From: an uncultured Bryobacteraceae bacterium
Lineage (GTDB): Bacteria > Acidobacteriota > Terriglobia > Bryobacterales > Bryobacteraceae
NCBI GenBank assembly: GCA_937920635.1
Contig: CAKZUE010000006.1
Location: 1 to 64,000 of the forward strand
Direction: 5' to 3'
Length of the DNA stretch: 64,000 nt
Positions 53,701 through 62,902 of the stretch are shown piece after piece. The notes beneath the pieces are model-generated. The model was not told where the DNA came from and did not search any database. It worked only from the letters and a program-made list of their open reading frames with translations. Position numbers and translations under genes: made by a program. Position 1 is the stretch's first letter. Each line of letters starts with the position of its first letter.

Positions 53701-55161
53701 CAGCGCGCGCAACACCACCGGATCCGCGCGGAGCTCCACTTCGTCGCCCGCAGCCACGCTGACGGCCTGGTTCAGGATCTCCTGCTTCAGCCTGCGGCGG
53801 ATGATCTCCCGCTCCGCCGTCCACTCGGCCACCGAGGGACGGATGTTGCGGCGCGAGAGCCAAAGCTGGAATTCATCCAGAATTTCTGGAGTAATTTCCC
53901 AGTTCCGATAGTCAATTTCCGGATGGGTTTTCAGCCATTCTGTGGCGAAATTTGGATAGGCGCCGGACGCCTCGAGCACCCGTCCCAAGGGTGAATAAGC
54001 CTGCTGGTATACGATGAAATCCGGCATGATGCCCCCGCCGCCGCGCACCGTGCGGCCGAGACGCGTGCGAAACTCCTGCTCGGGCGCGGCGGTCGCGCGT
54101 TCCAGTTCCGTGCCCTTGAGCGGCTTTTGAATCGAGCGGCCGCTCGGCGTGTAATAGAACGCCGTGGTCAGAGCAAGCCCGGCGCCGCCGCTGAGCGGAT
54201 AAACGCGCTGGACGAGCCCTTTGCCGAAGGTCGGCTCCCCGATCACGGCGCCGCGGTCGTTGTCCTGGATGGCGCCGGCGAAGATCTCCGCCGCGCTGGC
54301 GGTCTTGCCGTTGACCAGCACGGCGAGGCGGAACCGGTAGGGCGTGAAGCCCTCCGGCACTTTCAGCTCTTCCACGGGCATGTTGCGCCCGCGCGCGGAG
54401 AAGATCACGGAGCCGGCTTCCAGAAACAGCGCCGCCGCGCTTACGGCCGATTGCACGACGCCGCCCTGGTTGTTGCGCAGATCGAGCACGAGCCCTTTCA
54501 GGTTCTCTCCTCCAAGCTGTTCCACCGCACTTCTCAGCGCTTCTGCGGTCTGGGCGTCGAAGCTCGAAACGCGGAGGTACCCGACACCCGGCTCGACAAG
54601 GAAGCTGCGGTCCACGCTGGGCGAGTCGATCTCCGCCGGCGAGAGCGTCACCTCCACCGGACGCGCCTCGCCCTGGCGGCGCACCAGGAGGCGCGCCTCG
54701 CGCTGGCGTGTGTAAGCGAGCAGTTCGACGAGCTGGTCGAGATCGAGATAGGCCAGCGGGACGTTATTGATCACCAGGATCTCGTCGCCGGGCGCGAGCC
54801 CGGCTTTCTGCGATGGCGAGCCCGGCATGGTCTGAAGGATAATGACGCGTCCCGGCAGGAGGCTTACCACGGTGCCGAAGCCTTTCGAGACGCTGCGTTC
54901 CAGCTCCTTGAGCTGCTCGAACTGTTCGGCGTCGAAGAAGACGGAGTGGGGATCCAGCCGCCGCAGCATGGCCGGGATTGCGCCGCGGTAGAAGGCTGCG
55001 TCGAGATCAACGGGCTCGGCCGAGTTCTCCATGGCGGCGGCGAGCACGGCGGTGAACTCGCGCACGGCGCGTTCGAGATCTTCCGCGGAGGCGGGCGGAG
55101 GCTGCGGCTGGGCGCGCAACACGGCGGCCATGACAAGCAGTGCCGCGGCGCCGCGCATCAT
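53683..55161 (-). CDS. ctpA: S41-family C-terminal processing protease with PDZ domain
   Basis: 492 residues from ATG 55161, overlapping the ddl stop as ATGA. An N-terminal signal peptide (ALLVMAAVLRAQ), PDZ domain (about 90-165, GSPSQKAGLAPGDEILVINN) and the S41 catalytic core with Ser289 (KTASAAEIFAGA) and Lys314 (TFGKGLVQ), 25 residues apart as usual. Exported CtpA-type proteases trim periplasmic or envelope proteins from their C-termini. Final gene of the asnS operon. Confidence 0.93.
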   Translation of the reverse strand: MMRGAAALLVMAAVLRAQPQPPPASAEDLERAVREFTAVLAAAMENSAEPVDLDAAFYRGAIPAMLRRLDPHSVFFDAEQFEQLKELERSVSKGFGTVVSLLPGRVIILQTMPGSPSQKAGLAPGDEILVINNVPLAYLDLDQLVELLAYTRQREARLLVRRQGEARPVEVTLSPAEIDSPSVDRSFLVEPGVGYLRVSSFDAQTAEALRSAVEQLGGENLKGLVLDLRNNQGGVVQSAVSAAALFLEAGSVIFSARGRNMPVEELKVPEGFTPYRFRLAVLVNGKTASAAEIFAGAIQDNDRGAVIGEPTFGKGLVQRVYPLSGGAGLALTTAFYYTPSGRSIQKPLKGTELERATAAPEQEFRTRLGRTVRGGGGIMPDFIVYQQAYSPLGRVLEASGAYPNFATEWLKTHPEIDYRNWEITPEILDEFQLWLSRRNIRPSVAEWTAEREIIRRRLKQEILNQAVSVAAGDEVELRADPVVLRALSALGG

Positions 55162-56138
55162 TTCTCGAACCGCAGCGCCTGGCGCTCGTGGAAGCGCTCC
55201 AGCGCCAGCTCCAGGAGGCGGTGGACCAGCTCGGGCATCGGCATGCCGTCGTACGCCCACATCTGGGGAAACATGCTGATGGCGGTGAAGCCAGGTATGG
55301 TGTTCAGCTCGTTGATGAACACTTTCCCGGTGGAGGCTTCGACAAGGAAATCGACGCGCCCCATGCCGCTGCACTCCACCGCGCGGTAGCACTCCACCGC
55401 GAGCCGGCGCACCTCGCGGATCGTTTCGGCAGGCACTTCGGCCGGAATCACCGCGCGGGCTTTGTCGAGCACGTACTTGTCATCGTAGTCGTAGAACTCG
55501 CGCGAAGGGAAGATCTGGCAGGGCGTGGAGGCGGCCGGCTCGTGGTTTCCGATCACCGCGCACTCGATCTCAGGGCCGGTGATGCAGCGCTCGACGAGGA
55601 TTTTCGTGTCGTAGCGGGCGGCATCGGCGAGCGCGGCTTCCAGCTCCGCCATATCGTGCGCCTTGTGAATGCCCACGGAAGAGCCGAGGTTGGCGGGCTT
55701 GACGAACACGGGGAAGGGAAACCGCCGCACCACCGCGGCCGGGTCGAGCGAGCGCGAGTGCTGCACGAGGCAATCGGCCACCGGAAGGCCGCGCTCGCGG
55801 CAGATGCGCTTGAACAGCTCCTTGTCCATGGCGGCGGCAGAAGCGAACACGCCGGCGCCCACGTACGGCAGCGCGGCCATCTCCAGCAGCCCCTGCACGG
55901 TGCCGTCTTCGCCGAAGGTTCCGTGCAGCACGGGGAAGACCACGTCGATGTCGGGGTTGGCGCCGGGCGCCGGCAGAATGGGCGCGGGGCGCCAGCGGCC
56001 GTCTTTCGAGATGAAGTACGGGATGGCGCGGTGGCCCTTGCGCGCGAGGGCATCGATGACGGCTTCCGCCGAGCGCAGGCTCACCTCGTGTTCGCCGGAC
56101 CGCCCGCCGTGCAGCACGGCGACGCGCAGGCTGTTCAT
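55158..56138 (-). CDS. ddl: D-alanine-D-alanine ligase
   Basis: 326 residues from ATG 56138. ATP-grasp fold. LHGGRSGEHEVSLRSAEAVI (about 8-27), FPVLHGTFGEDGTVQGLLE and VKPANLGSSVGIHKAHD bind ATP and D-Ala. VDFLVEASTGKVFINELNTI then PGFT carries metal-ligand residues. It joins two D-Ala molecules for the peptidoglycan stem. It overlaps rocF (ATGA) upstream and ctpA downstream, an uncommon position for ddl. Confidence 0.95.
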   Translation of the reverse strand: MNSLRVAVLHGGRSGEHEVSLRSAEAVIDALARKGHRAIPYFISKDGRWRPAPILPAPGANPDIDVVFPVLHGTFGEDGTVQGLLEMAALPYVGAGVFASAAAMDKELFKRICRERGLPVADCLVQHSRSLDPAAVVRRFPFPVFVKPANLGSSVGIHKAHDMAELEAALADAARYDTKILVERCITGPEIECAVIGNHEPAASTPCQIFPSREFYDYDDKYVLDKARAVIPAEVPAETIREVRRLAVECYRAVECSGMGRVDFLVEASTGKVFINELNTIPGFTAISMFPQMWAYDGMPMPELVHRLLELALERFHERQALRFEK

Positions 56139-57055
56139 AGGATGCGCTTCCCCATGGCCGAGAGAGCCAGCTCGACGGCGAGCTGTGCGGTGCGGTTGGC
56201 CACGTCGAGGATGGGGTTCACCTCGACGACCTCCATGGAGCGCAGCAGGCGGGAGTCGCACAGCATCTCCATGGCGAGATGGGCCTCGCGGTACGAGATG
56301 CCGCCGCGCACCGGCGTGCCGACGCCGGGCGCCTCGTCCGGGTCGATGCCGTCCATGTCGAGCGAGAGATGGATGCCGACGGTGCCGCGCGAAGCGATTC
56401 CGATGGCGTCGGTCATGACGGCGCGCATGCCGCGCTCGTCGATGTCGCGCATGGTGAAGACGGTGACGCCGGACTCTCGCACCACCGGGCGCTCGTCGAG
56501 GTCGACATCGCGGATGCCGACCAGCACGACGTTGCGCGGATCGAGCACCGGCGCCACGCCCAGCAAATGGGCGAGCTCGCGCGGACCCGCGCCCACCAGG
56601 CAGGCCAGCGGCATGCCGTGAACATTTCCCGAGGGAGATGTTTCCGGCGTGTTCATGTCCGTGTGGGCGTCCATCCAGAGGACGCCGACGCGGTGGCCGC
56701 GCCTGCGGTAGTGCGCCGCCACGCCGTTGACCGTTCCCACGGCAACCGAATGATCCCCGCCCAGCACGATGGGAAACCGGCCCTGCCGCAGGGCGCGCTC
56801 CACGCGCCCGGCAAGCGCGCGGCAGGTGGCGGCGATCGGCTTCAGGTAGCGCGCGTTTTCGGCGCCGACCTTCGAAGACTCCTGCTGCTCCACTTCAATG
56901 TTGCCCAGGTCATCGACGCGGTAGCCGAGGGATTCGAGCCGCGCGTTCAGTCCGGCCACGCGCATCGCCGACGGGCCCATGTCGACGCCGCGGCGGCCGG
57001 CGCCCAAGTCGAGCGGAACGCCGAGAAGAGCGATGTTCTGGGGCATCTTTCTCAT
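56135..57055 (-). CDS. rocF: Arginase
   Basis: 306 residues from ATG 57055. Binuclear manganese site: [24 protein letters not shown], and [38 protein letters not shown] near the start is the family N-block. It hydrolyses arginine to ornithine and urea. Agmatinase is a possible relative, but the length and N-block favour arginase. It overlaps asnS and ddl by 4 bases each. Confidence 0.93.
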   Translation of the reverse strand: MRKMPQNIALLGVPLDLGAGRRGVDMGPSAMRVAGLNARLESLGYRVDDLGNIEVEQQESSKVGAENARYLKPIAATCRALAGRVERALRQGRFPIVLGGDHSVAVGTVNGVAAHYRRRGHRVGVLWMDAHTDMNTPETSPSGNVHGMPLACLVGAGPRELAHLLGVAPVLDPRNVVLVGIRDVDLDERPVVRESGVTVFTMRDIDERGMRAVMTDAIGIASRGTVGIHLSLDMDGIDPDEAPGVGTPVRGGISYREAHLAMEMLCDSRLLRSMEVVEVNPILDVANRTAQLAVELALSAMGKRIL

Positions 57056-58365
57056 GGACGGGTCCTGTAAAGCATGCGCGGGAAGGCGATGGTCTCGCGG
57101 ATGTGGTCGAGCCCGCAGATCCAGGCCACGGTGCGCTCCACGCCCATGCCGAAGCCTGCGTGCGGCGCCGTGCCGTAGCGGCGCAGGTCGAGATACCACT
57201 CGAAAGCTTCCTGCGGCAGATTGTGCTCGCGGATGCGCTGGAGCAGCAGGTTGTAGTCGTGGATGCGCTGCCCGCCGCCGACGATCTCGCCGTAGCCTTC
57301 GCTGGCGAGCACGTCCACGCCCAGCACCACTTCGGGCCGCTGTTCATCGGGTTGGAAGTAGAAGGCCTTGATCTCCGCCGGGAAGCGGTCCACCATCACC
57401 GGCTGCTCGAACTCCTCCGACAACAGAGTCTCGTCCGTGCCGCCGAAGTCGCCGCCCCACTGGATCTCGGAGCCCTTGCGCTGGAGAATCGCGACCGCTT
57501 CATCGTATGAAATGCGCGGGAACGGCGCTTTGATGGCTTCCAGCTTGCTGATGTCGCGTTCGAGAGTCTCGAGTTCGCGCCGGCGGCGCTCGAGCACGCG
57601 GCCGATGACGAAACAGATCAGCTCCTCGGAGACGCGCTTCACGTCTTCCAGCGTCGCGTAGGCCATCTCCGGCTCCACCATCCAGAACTCGGTGAGGTGG
57701 CGCCGGGTCTTGGACTTCTCGGCGCGGAAGGTGGGGCCGAAACAGTAAGTCTTGCCGAACGCCATCGCCGTGGCTTCGTTGTAAAGCTGGCCGGATTGCG
57801 TGAGGTAGACCTTCTCGTCCTCGAAATAGTCGACTTCGAACAGCGTGGTGGTGCCTTCGCAGGCCGCGGGCGTGAAGATGGGCGTGTCGACGAGCGTGAA
57901 GCCGTTTGAGTCGAAGTAGTCGCGGATGGCGCGGATGATCTCATGGCGCACGCGCAGGATGGCGTGCGGGCGCCGCGAGCGCAGGTGCAGATGGCGGTGG
58001 TCGAAAAGGAACTCGATGCCGTGTTCCTTGGGCGTGATCGGATAGGGCTGTTCTTCAGGGACGCGCTGCACGATCTCCGCGTCTTCGACGTCCAGTTCGT
58101 AGCCGCCGGGCGCGCGGCTCTCGGCGCGAACGCGGCCGCGCACGATCACCGAGGACTCCTGCGTCAGGTCGCGCAGATCGTTGAAACATTTCTCGCTGAT
58201 ATTGGCTTTGACGGCCACGCACTGCATGATGCCGGTGCCGTCGCGCAGCAGGGGGAAGATGATCTTGCCGGAACGGCGCAGGTTGTACAGCCAGCCGGCG
58301 ATCTCGACGGTCTGCCCGTCGTACTGCGAGGCGTGCTCGATGGCGATTCTGGGAACGGAGGACAT
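57052..58365 (-). CDS. asnS: Asparagine-tRNA ligase
   Basis: 437 residues, ATG 58365. An OB-fold anticodon-binding N-terminus ([19 protein letters not shown]) and class IIb core: [36 protein letters not shown], and motif 3 [29 protein letters not shown] fits AsnRS rather than AspRS. It shares one base with the upstream gene's stop (TGATG). Confidence 0.95.
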   Translation of the reverse strand: MSSVPRIAIEHASQYDGQTVEIAGWLYNLRRSGKIIFPLLRDGTGIMQCVAVKANISEKCFNDLRDLTQESSVIVRGRVRAESRAPGGYELDVEDAEIVQRVPEEQPYPITPKEHGIEFLFDHRHLHLRSRRPHAILRVRHEIIRAIRDYFDSNGFTLVDTPIFTPAACEGTTTLFEVDYFEDEKVYLTQSGQLYNEATAMAFGKTYCFGPTFRAEKSKTRRHLTEFWMVEPEMAYATLEDVKRVSEELICFVIGRVLERRRRELETLERDISKLEAIKAPFPRISYDEAVAILQRKGSEIQWGGDFGGTDETLLSEEFEQPVMVDRFPAEIKAFYFQPDEQRPEVVLGVDVLASEGYGEIVGGGQRIHDYNLLLQRIREHNLPQEAFEWYLDLRRYGTAPHAGFGMGVERTVAWICGLDHIRETIAFPRMLYRTRP

Positions 58366-59195
58366 CAACAGGACTCCAGGTTGGCGGCCGCTTGCCGGGC
58401 CGACTCGATCGGATTGGGGAAATCGGGGGACTCTTTCAGTTCCAGCAGCAGCGGGAACTGATCGCCGCGCTCCCTCAGCAACGGCATGACGCGCGGCCAG
58501 TCGATCGTCCCTCCAGCGGCGAGCGCCGGGAACAGGTGGATGTCGCGCTCGCCGTCGTTGTCGTGAACATGCGTGGACCGGATCCGGTCTTTTATCAGAT
58601 GGAAGGCGTTCTCGACGCCCTCCATGATGTGCGCGTGGCCGGTGTCGAAGCAGAAGTTCAGGCTCAGGTGGGTCAGCTCGTTGAAGTGCAGCAGGCGCTC
58701 GGCGGAAGAGAGGCGGTTGGGGATGTTTTCGAGCAGCACTTCGACGCCGCGGTGTTTGGCGAACAGGCAGATGTCCTCGAGGGCGGTGAAGGCGGCCTCG
58801 ATCTTCTTCTCGTCGTACTCTTCCTCGGAAACGCCGAGGTGCTGGATCAGGTAGCGGAACGGGAACTTCTCAGCGGCATCGAGGGCGCGCTTGATCTCAT
58901 CCACGGCGGCGAGGCGCTTCGGCTTGGACAATTCGGTGATCGAGATGACGGCGCCGGGGCCCGAGCGTCCCCAGCAGTCGTCGCTGTACATGGGCGAGTG
59001 CAGCGAGTGGCAGCGCAGGCCGGAGTCCCGGAACCAGTAGCCCAGTTCGGCCACCTGCGAGCGGTTGTGGTAGTCGAAGTGCTGCCGGGCGCAGAAGATC
59101 TCCACCAGCGGGAAGCCGGCGTCGAAGATGCGCTCCAGCCAGACGGTGGTGAGGCGGTGGTTGACGATCAGGTGAGTAGAGAGCGCGAGCTGCAT
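58365..59195 (-). CDS. Sugar-phosphate isomerase/epimerase-like TIM barrel
   Basis: 276 residues (ATG 59195). A xylose-isomerase-like fold: [13 protein letters not shown], the Glu ligand [23 protein letters not shown] and [17 protein letters not shown] provide the Glu, Asp, His and Glu ligands expected of a divalent-metal site. The substrate is unknown. It begins 4 bases after ggt and overlaps asnS. Confidence 0.85.
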   Translation of the reverse strand: MQLALSTHLIVNHRLTTVWLERIFDAGFPLVEIFCARQHFDYHNRSQVAELGYWFRDSGLRCHSLHSPMYSDDCWGRSGPGAVISITELSKPKRLAAVDEIKRALDAAEKFPFRYLIQHLGVSEEEYDEKKIEAAFTALEDICLFAKHRGVEVLLENIPNRLSSAERLLHFNELTHLSLNFCFDTGHAHIMEGVENAFHLIKDRIRSTHVHDNDGERDIHLFPALAAGGTIDWPRVMPLLRERGDQFPLLLELKESPDFPNPIESARQAAANLESC

Positions 59196-59199
59196 AAGT

Positions 59200-60924
59200 T
59201 CAGAATCCCGATGCCTTTCCCGCGCTGCGTCCGTTCTGCGCGGCGGCAAGCCACCGGATGCGCTCGGTGACATTGGCGCCTTTCGTGGTGGCGTCCTCGA
59301 CGGAGCGCACGCGCGGCTCCTCTACCATGATGGCTTCGACGGAGCCTACCGCGTAGATGGATGCCAGGTCGTGGCCGCGGCGGCGGAGCAGATCCAGCGT
59401 GTCCGGCGAGAGGCCCTGCTCGTGATAGAGCCGGTCCGGCATCCACTGATGATGGATGCGCGGCTGGTCCACCGCGCGCTGGATGTCGGCGCCGAAATCG
59501 AGAACATGCAGCAGCACCTGCAGGACGCCGGAGATGATGCGCGGGCCGCCGGGCGCGCCAAGCGCCATGACCAGCCGGCCGTCTTTTTCCACGATGGTAG
59601 GCGTCATGGCCGACAGGGGCCGCTTGCGCGGCGCGATGGCGTTGGCCTCGCCCTGGATGAGGCCGAACATATTGGGCTTGCCGGGCTGCACCGCGAAATC
59701 GTCCATCTCGTTGTTCAGCAGGAAGCCGAGCCGCGGTGCGGTGACCGCGTTCCCATACGAGTTGTTGATCGTGTAGGTGAGGGCGACGGCGTTGCCCTGG
59801 GCGTCGATCACATTGAAGTGCGTCGTGTCTTCCGGCTCCTGCGTCGGCCGGCCCGCGCCCAGCTCCGTGCTCGGGGTGGCGCGGTCCGGGCGGATAGAGG
59901 CGCGGCGGGAGGCGACATAGGCGCGATCCAGCAGCCCGCGCACGGGAACGCCCGCAAAATCGGAGTCGCCCAGGTACTCCGCGCGGTCGGCGAAATACCG
60001 GCGCATCACTTCGGCGATCCAGTGCAGCGACGCAGCCGAGCCAAGGCCGCTTTTCTCGTAGCCCGTGCCCTCGAGCATCGCCAGCATCTGCAAAATGCCG
60101 ATGCCGCCGGAACTCGGCAATGGCGCCGTCAGGATCGTGTAGCCGCGATAGCTGCCTTGGAGCGGCTCACGCTCGACGGCTTTGTAGCCGCGCAGGTCTT
60201 CCAGCGTGACGAGCCCGCCGTTCTTCCGCATCTCTTCGGCGAGGATGCGCGCCGTCTCGCCCTCGTAGAAATCGCGGGCGCCGAGGCGGGCGATGCGCTC
60301 GAGAGTGCGGGCGAGTTCCGGTTGCCGGAGCACGTCGCCGGGCTCGAAACAGGCGCCGTCCTTCAGAAAAATACGGCGGGATTCTTCGAACCGCGCCAGC
60401 CGCGCGCGGGCGCCGCAGAGGGAGCGCGCTTCGGCGTAGGACAGCGTGACCCCGCCGGCGGCAAGACGGATGGCCGGCTGGATCAGCTCCGCCCAGGGCT
60501 TGCTGCCGTACCTGCGATGGGCGAGCTCCAGCCCGCGGACGGTGCCCGGCACGGCGGCGGCGCGCCAGCCGATCAGCGAGTCTTCGGTGAGCTTGCCGTC
60601 AGGGCCGAGATACATGTCGCGAGAGGCAGCCAGCGGCGCCATTTCGCGGAAGTCGATGAAGATGGAGCGGCCATCGGCGAAGCGCGCGAGCAGAAATCCG
60701 CCGCCGCCCAGGTTGCCCGCAGAGGGATGCGTCACGGCGAGAGCAAAAGCCACCGCCACAGCTGCGTCGATGGCATTGCCGCCCCGCCGGAGCACTTCCG
60801 CCCCGGCGTCAGCCGCGAGAGGCTCCTGCGCCACCACCATGCCCTGGCGCGCCCGGACCGGTTCACGGCCATCGGCGAACATCGCGACGGCTGTGAGGGC
60901 GGCAAGAAGCCCAGACCTTTTCAT
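59200..60924 (-). CDS. ggt: Gamma-glutamyltranspeptidase
   Basis: 574 residues from ATG 60924. A signal peptide (SGLLAALTAVAMFADG) is followed by the N-terminal Ntn half with GGNAIDAAVAVAFALAVTHP and GNLGGGGFLLAR. Self-cleavage is expected before Thr367 (EPEDTTHFNVID), the nucleophile. APLPSSGGIGILQMLAML and NNEMDDFAVQPGKPNM are conserved. It transfers or hydrolyses gamma-glutamyl groups of glutathione-like compounds outside the membrane. First gene of the operon that continues to ctpA. Confidence 0.95.
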   Translation of the reverse strand: MKRSGLLAALTAVAMFADGREPVRARQGMVVAQEPLAADAGAEVLRRGGNAIDAAVAVAFALAVTHPSAGNLGGGGFLLARFADGRSIFIDFREMAPLAASRDMYLGPDGKLTEDSLIGWRAAAVPGTVRGLELAHRRYGSKPWAELIQPAIRLAAGGVTLSYAEARSLCGARARLARFEESRRIFLKDGACFEPGDVLRQPELARTLERIARLGARDFYEGETARILAEEMRKNGGLVTLEDLRGYKAVEREPLQGSYRGYTILTAPLPSSGGIGILQMLAMLEGTGYEKSGLGSAASLHWIAEVMRRYFADRAEYLGDSDFAGVPVRGLLDRAYVASRRASIRPDRATPSTELGAGRPTQEPEDTTHFNVIDAQGNAVALTYTINNSYGNAVTAPRLGFLLNNEMDDFAVQPGKPNMFGLIQGEANAIAPRKRPLSAMTPTIVEKDGRLVMALGAPGGPRIISGVLQVLLHVLDFGADIQRAVDQPRIHHQWMPDRLYHEQGLSPDTLDLLRRRGHDLASIYAVGSVEAIMVEEPRVRSVEDATTKGANVTERIRWLAAAQNGRSAGKASGF

Positions 60925-61361
60925 GAATTCTGATTGTACTATGCAGACCGCCGGGGGCCGGGCCTGCTGCGCGAGCCGGGGAAAGGACTTTCTGGCGAAG
61001 TTTCCCCGTTGTCTGTGGGTGACATCCAGATTTCCTGGCCACAATCAGGCGAGACAGCCATGAATCCCCTTTGAATTTACATGCAATTGTTACACGCCAC
61101 GGTTGAGGAATCCGTACATCCGGTCTGGACGCGGAATTGCACGGGGGGATGTCCCGGCCGGGAGTGCAGCGGTACGGGATTACTCCGAAAAAAATGGCTG
61201 TGCATGTCACGGAGAACAGCAGGGAAAGCCGCCGGAATCAAGGCTGCGGTGGCCATGATTTCTTCGGCTACATTCAGGGATCCACGGGATGCTGCCCGGC
61301 ATCCGCGGCTCCGATGCACAGGATGAGCGCCCAAGGTTTGAGGAGAGAGAGGAGCGGATTT
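60925..61361. other. Intergenic region between divergent ggt and PQQ-like gene
   Basis: About 435 bases holding promoters for both genes, but none stands out. A TACAAT 9 bases before the ggt ATG would give an almost leaderless transcript; no -35 accompanies it. No supported coding frame or hairpin was seen. Confidence 0.4.
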
Positions 61362-62885
61362 ATGCGACTGAAATTTTCCTTGGCGACGGCATGGCTGAAA
61401 ATGCCCGTAGTTTTTACCTTGCTGGCAGATTTTACCGGCGCCTGGGCGGCGGACTGGCCGCAATTGCAGCGGGATGCAGCCCGGAGCGGATACCAGGCGG
61501 GCGAGACGCTGGCCACCAACCGCCACACGAATTCGAACCCGGCGGGGTACGGCTCGCCCGTCTGGATCTGGAACCAGCCGGAGCCGCTATCCGGCCAGCC
61601 GGTGGTGGCGCAGGGGACGGTGGCCGTAGGCACCGTGCGGGGACGGGTGTTCGCGCTGGACGAGCGGACGGGCATGGTTCGGTGGACTGCGGACGCCGGC
61701 GCACCGGTGTTCGCCACGCTGGCGATCGCCGAGGGAAAGGTGATCGTGCCCACGCAGCGGGGAGAGCTGCTGGCGCTCTCGGTGCAGGACGGCAGCCGGA
61801 TCTGGACTTACCGGGGCGCCCGGAAGGGCTATGCAGCGTCTCCGGCAGTGGAAGGCGGCCGAGTCTACCTGGGATCCAAGGATGGCCGGTTTCATGCGGT
61901 AGACCTGGCCACGGGGCAGGCGGCGTGGGTGTTCGAGGTGGGCGGGGCGAGCGACGCAGGAGCCGAGCCGGCTCCCATTCTGGCCTCGGCGGCGGTGCTC
62001 GACGGACGCGTCTTTTTCGGCGCCGAGAATCTGTACGCCTACGCCCTCAACGCCTCGACCGGAGCGCGGCTGTGGCGGAGGCGGCTGGAGGGGCAGTCGT
62101 TCAGCTGGCTGTGGCCGGTGGCGAGCCGCCAGGCGGGCGGGGTGGTGATCTTCCGGACGACGCCGGTTTACTCGCACGGGCGGATGCTGATCGATGACGA
62201 AAGGTTCCTCCAGCAGACCACCGGCGTCAGCGATGCGACGGACAACAACGGAACGCCGCAGCAATGGTTGAACGAGCAGAGGGCCATCAGCCAGAGGCTG
62301 AGGAACAACCCGCACCGGCGGTCTCTGTGGGTGCTGCGCGCCACCGACGGGCAGGACCGCTACAGCGCGCCGGAGCCCGTGTTGTGGACCAGCGGGAGCG
62401 GCGACGCGGGGGCGCCGCCGGTGGTGGACGACGCGGGCGGGCGGGCGTGGATGACGGCGCGGAGCGCCTGGGCGCGTTTCGATGGCTTTGGGGTAAGGCC
62501 GTTCGGAGACCTGATGCGCGTGAACCTGAATTTCGATCCCAACGTTTACAATGACGGAATTTCGATCGAATCCAGGCTCTTTCTTCAGTATTTCAACTGC
62601 GCCAGCCCCTATTCCGGATGCAAGGAAGCCTGGGAAGACTTTCACAAAATCAGCGACGAATTCGAGGTTTTGACAGGCGCATCGAACGGCATCGTCTCTT
62701 CGAACTGGGTCTCGGTCGGAGGGGTGGATCTGTCCAGCCACCGGACATTCAACATCCGCTTTTACAGCACCGACGACACCGGCGGGGCGGGCCTGTACGG
62801 GACCCACGTGGGGGCGGTGCTGGCCAACGGCCGCGCCGTGCTGCGGGACACGGCGGGTTTGAAGTCGTACGCAACGCCGCAATAA
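61362..62885 (+). CDS. PQQ-like beta-propeller secreted protein
   Basis: 507 residues; ATG 61362 has GGAG 7 bases upstream, and a longer frame opens at 61137 without one. The signal peptide covers about 8-32. Propeller blades follow the pattern VGTVRGRVFALDERTGMVRW and VYLGSKDGRFHAVDLATGQA (about 75-220). The C-terminal third (about 360-507) lacks blade repeats and has Cys/Trp-rich stretches (NCASPYSGCKEAW). No enzyme is assigned. It is 17 bases ahead of the next secreted gene, so both are likely co-transcribed. Confidence 0.8.
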   Translation: MRLKFSLATAWLKMPVVFTLLADFTGAWAADWPQLQRDAARSGYQAGETLATNRHTNSNPAGYGSPVWIWNQPEPLSGQPVVAQGTVAVGTVRGRVFALDERTGMVRWTADAGAPVFATLAIAEGKVIVPTQRGELLALSVQDGSRIWTYRGARKGYAASPAVEGGRVYLGSKDGRFHAVDLATGQAAWVFEVGGASDAGAEPAPILASAAVLDGRVFFGAENLYAYALNASTGARLWRRRLEGQSFSWLWPVASRQAGGVVIFRTTPVYSHGRMLIDDERFLQQTTGVSDATDNNGTPQQWLNEQRAISQRLRNNPHRRSLWVLRATDGQDRYSAPEPVLWTSGSGDAGAPPVVDDAGGRAWMTARSAWARFDGFGVRPFGDLMRVNLNFDPNVYNDGISIESRLFLQYFNCASPYSGCKEAWEDFHKISDEFEVLTGASNGIVSSNWVSVGGVDLSSHRTFNIRFYSTDDTGGAGLYGTHVGAVLANGRAVLRDTAGLKSYATPQ

Positions 62886-62902
62886 AGGATGGAGGCGAAT
62901 CA

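Noticed and set aside
55162-55392. Upstream extension of the S41 protease into ddl
   Set aside because: The signal peptide and the ATGA junction both indicate ATG 55161.
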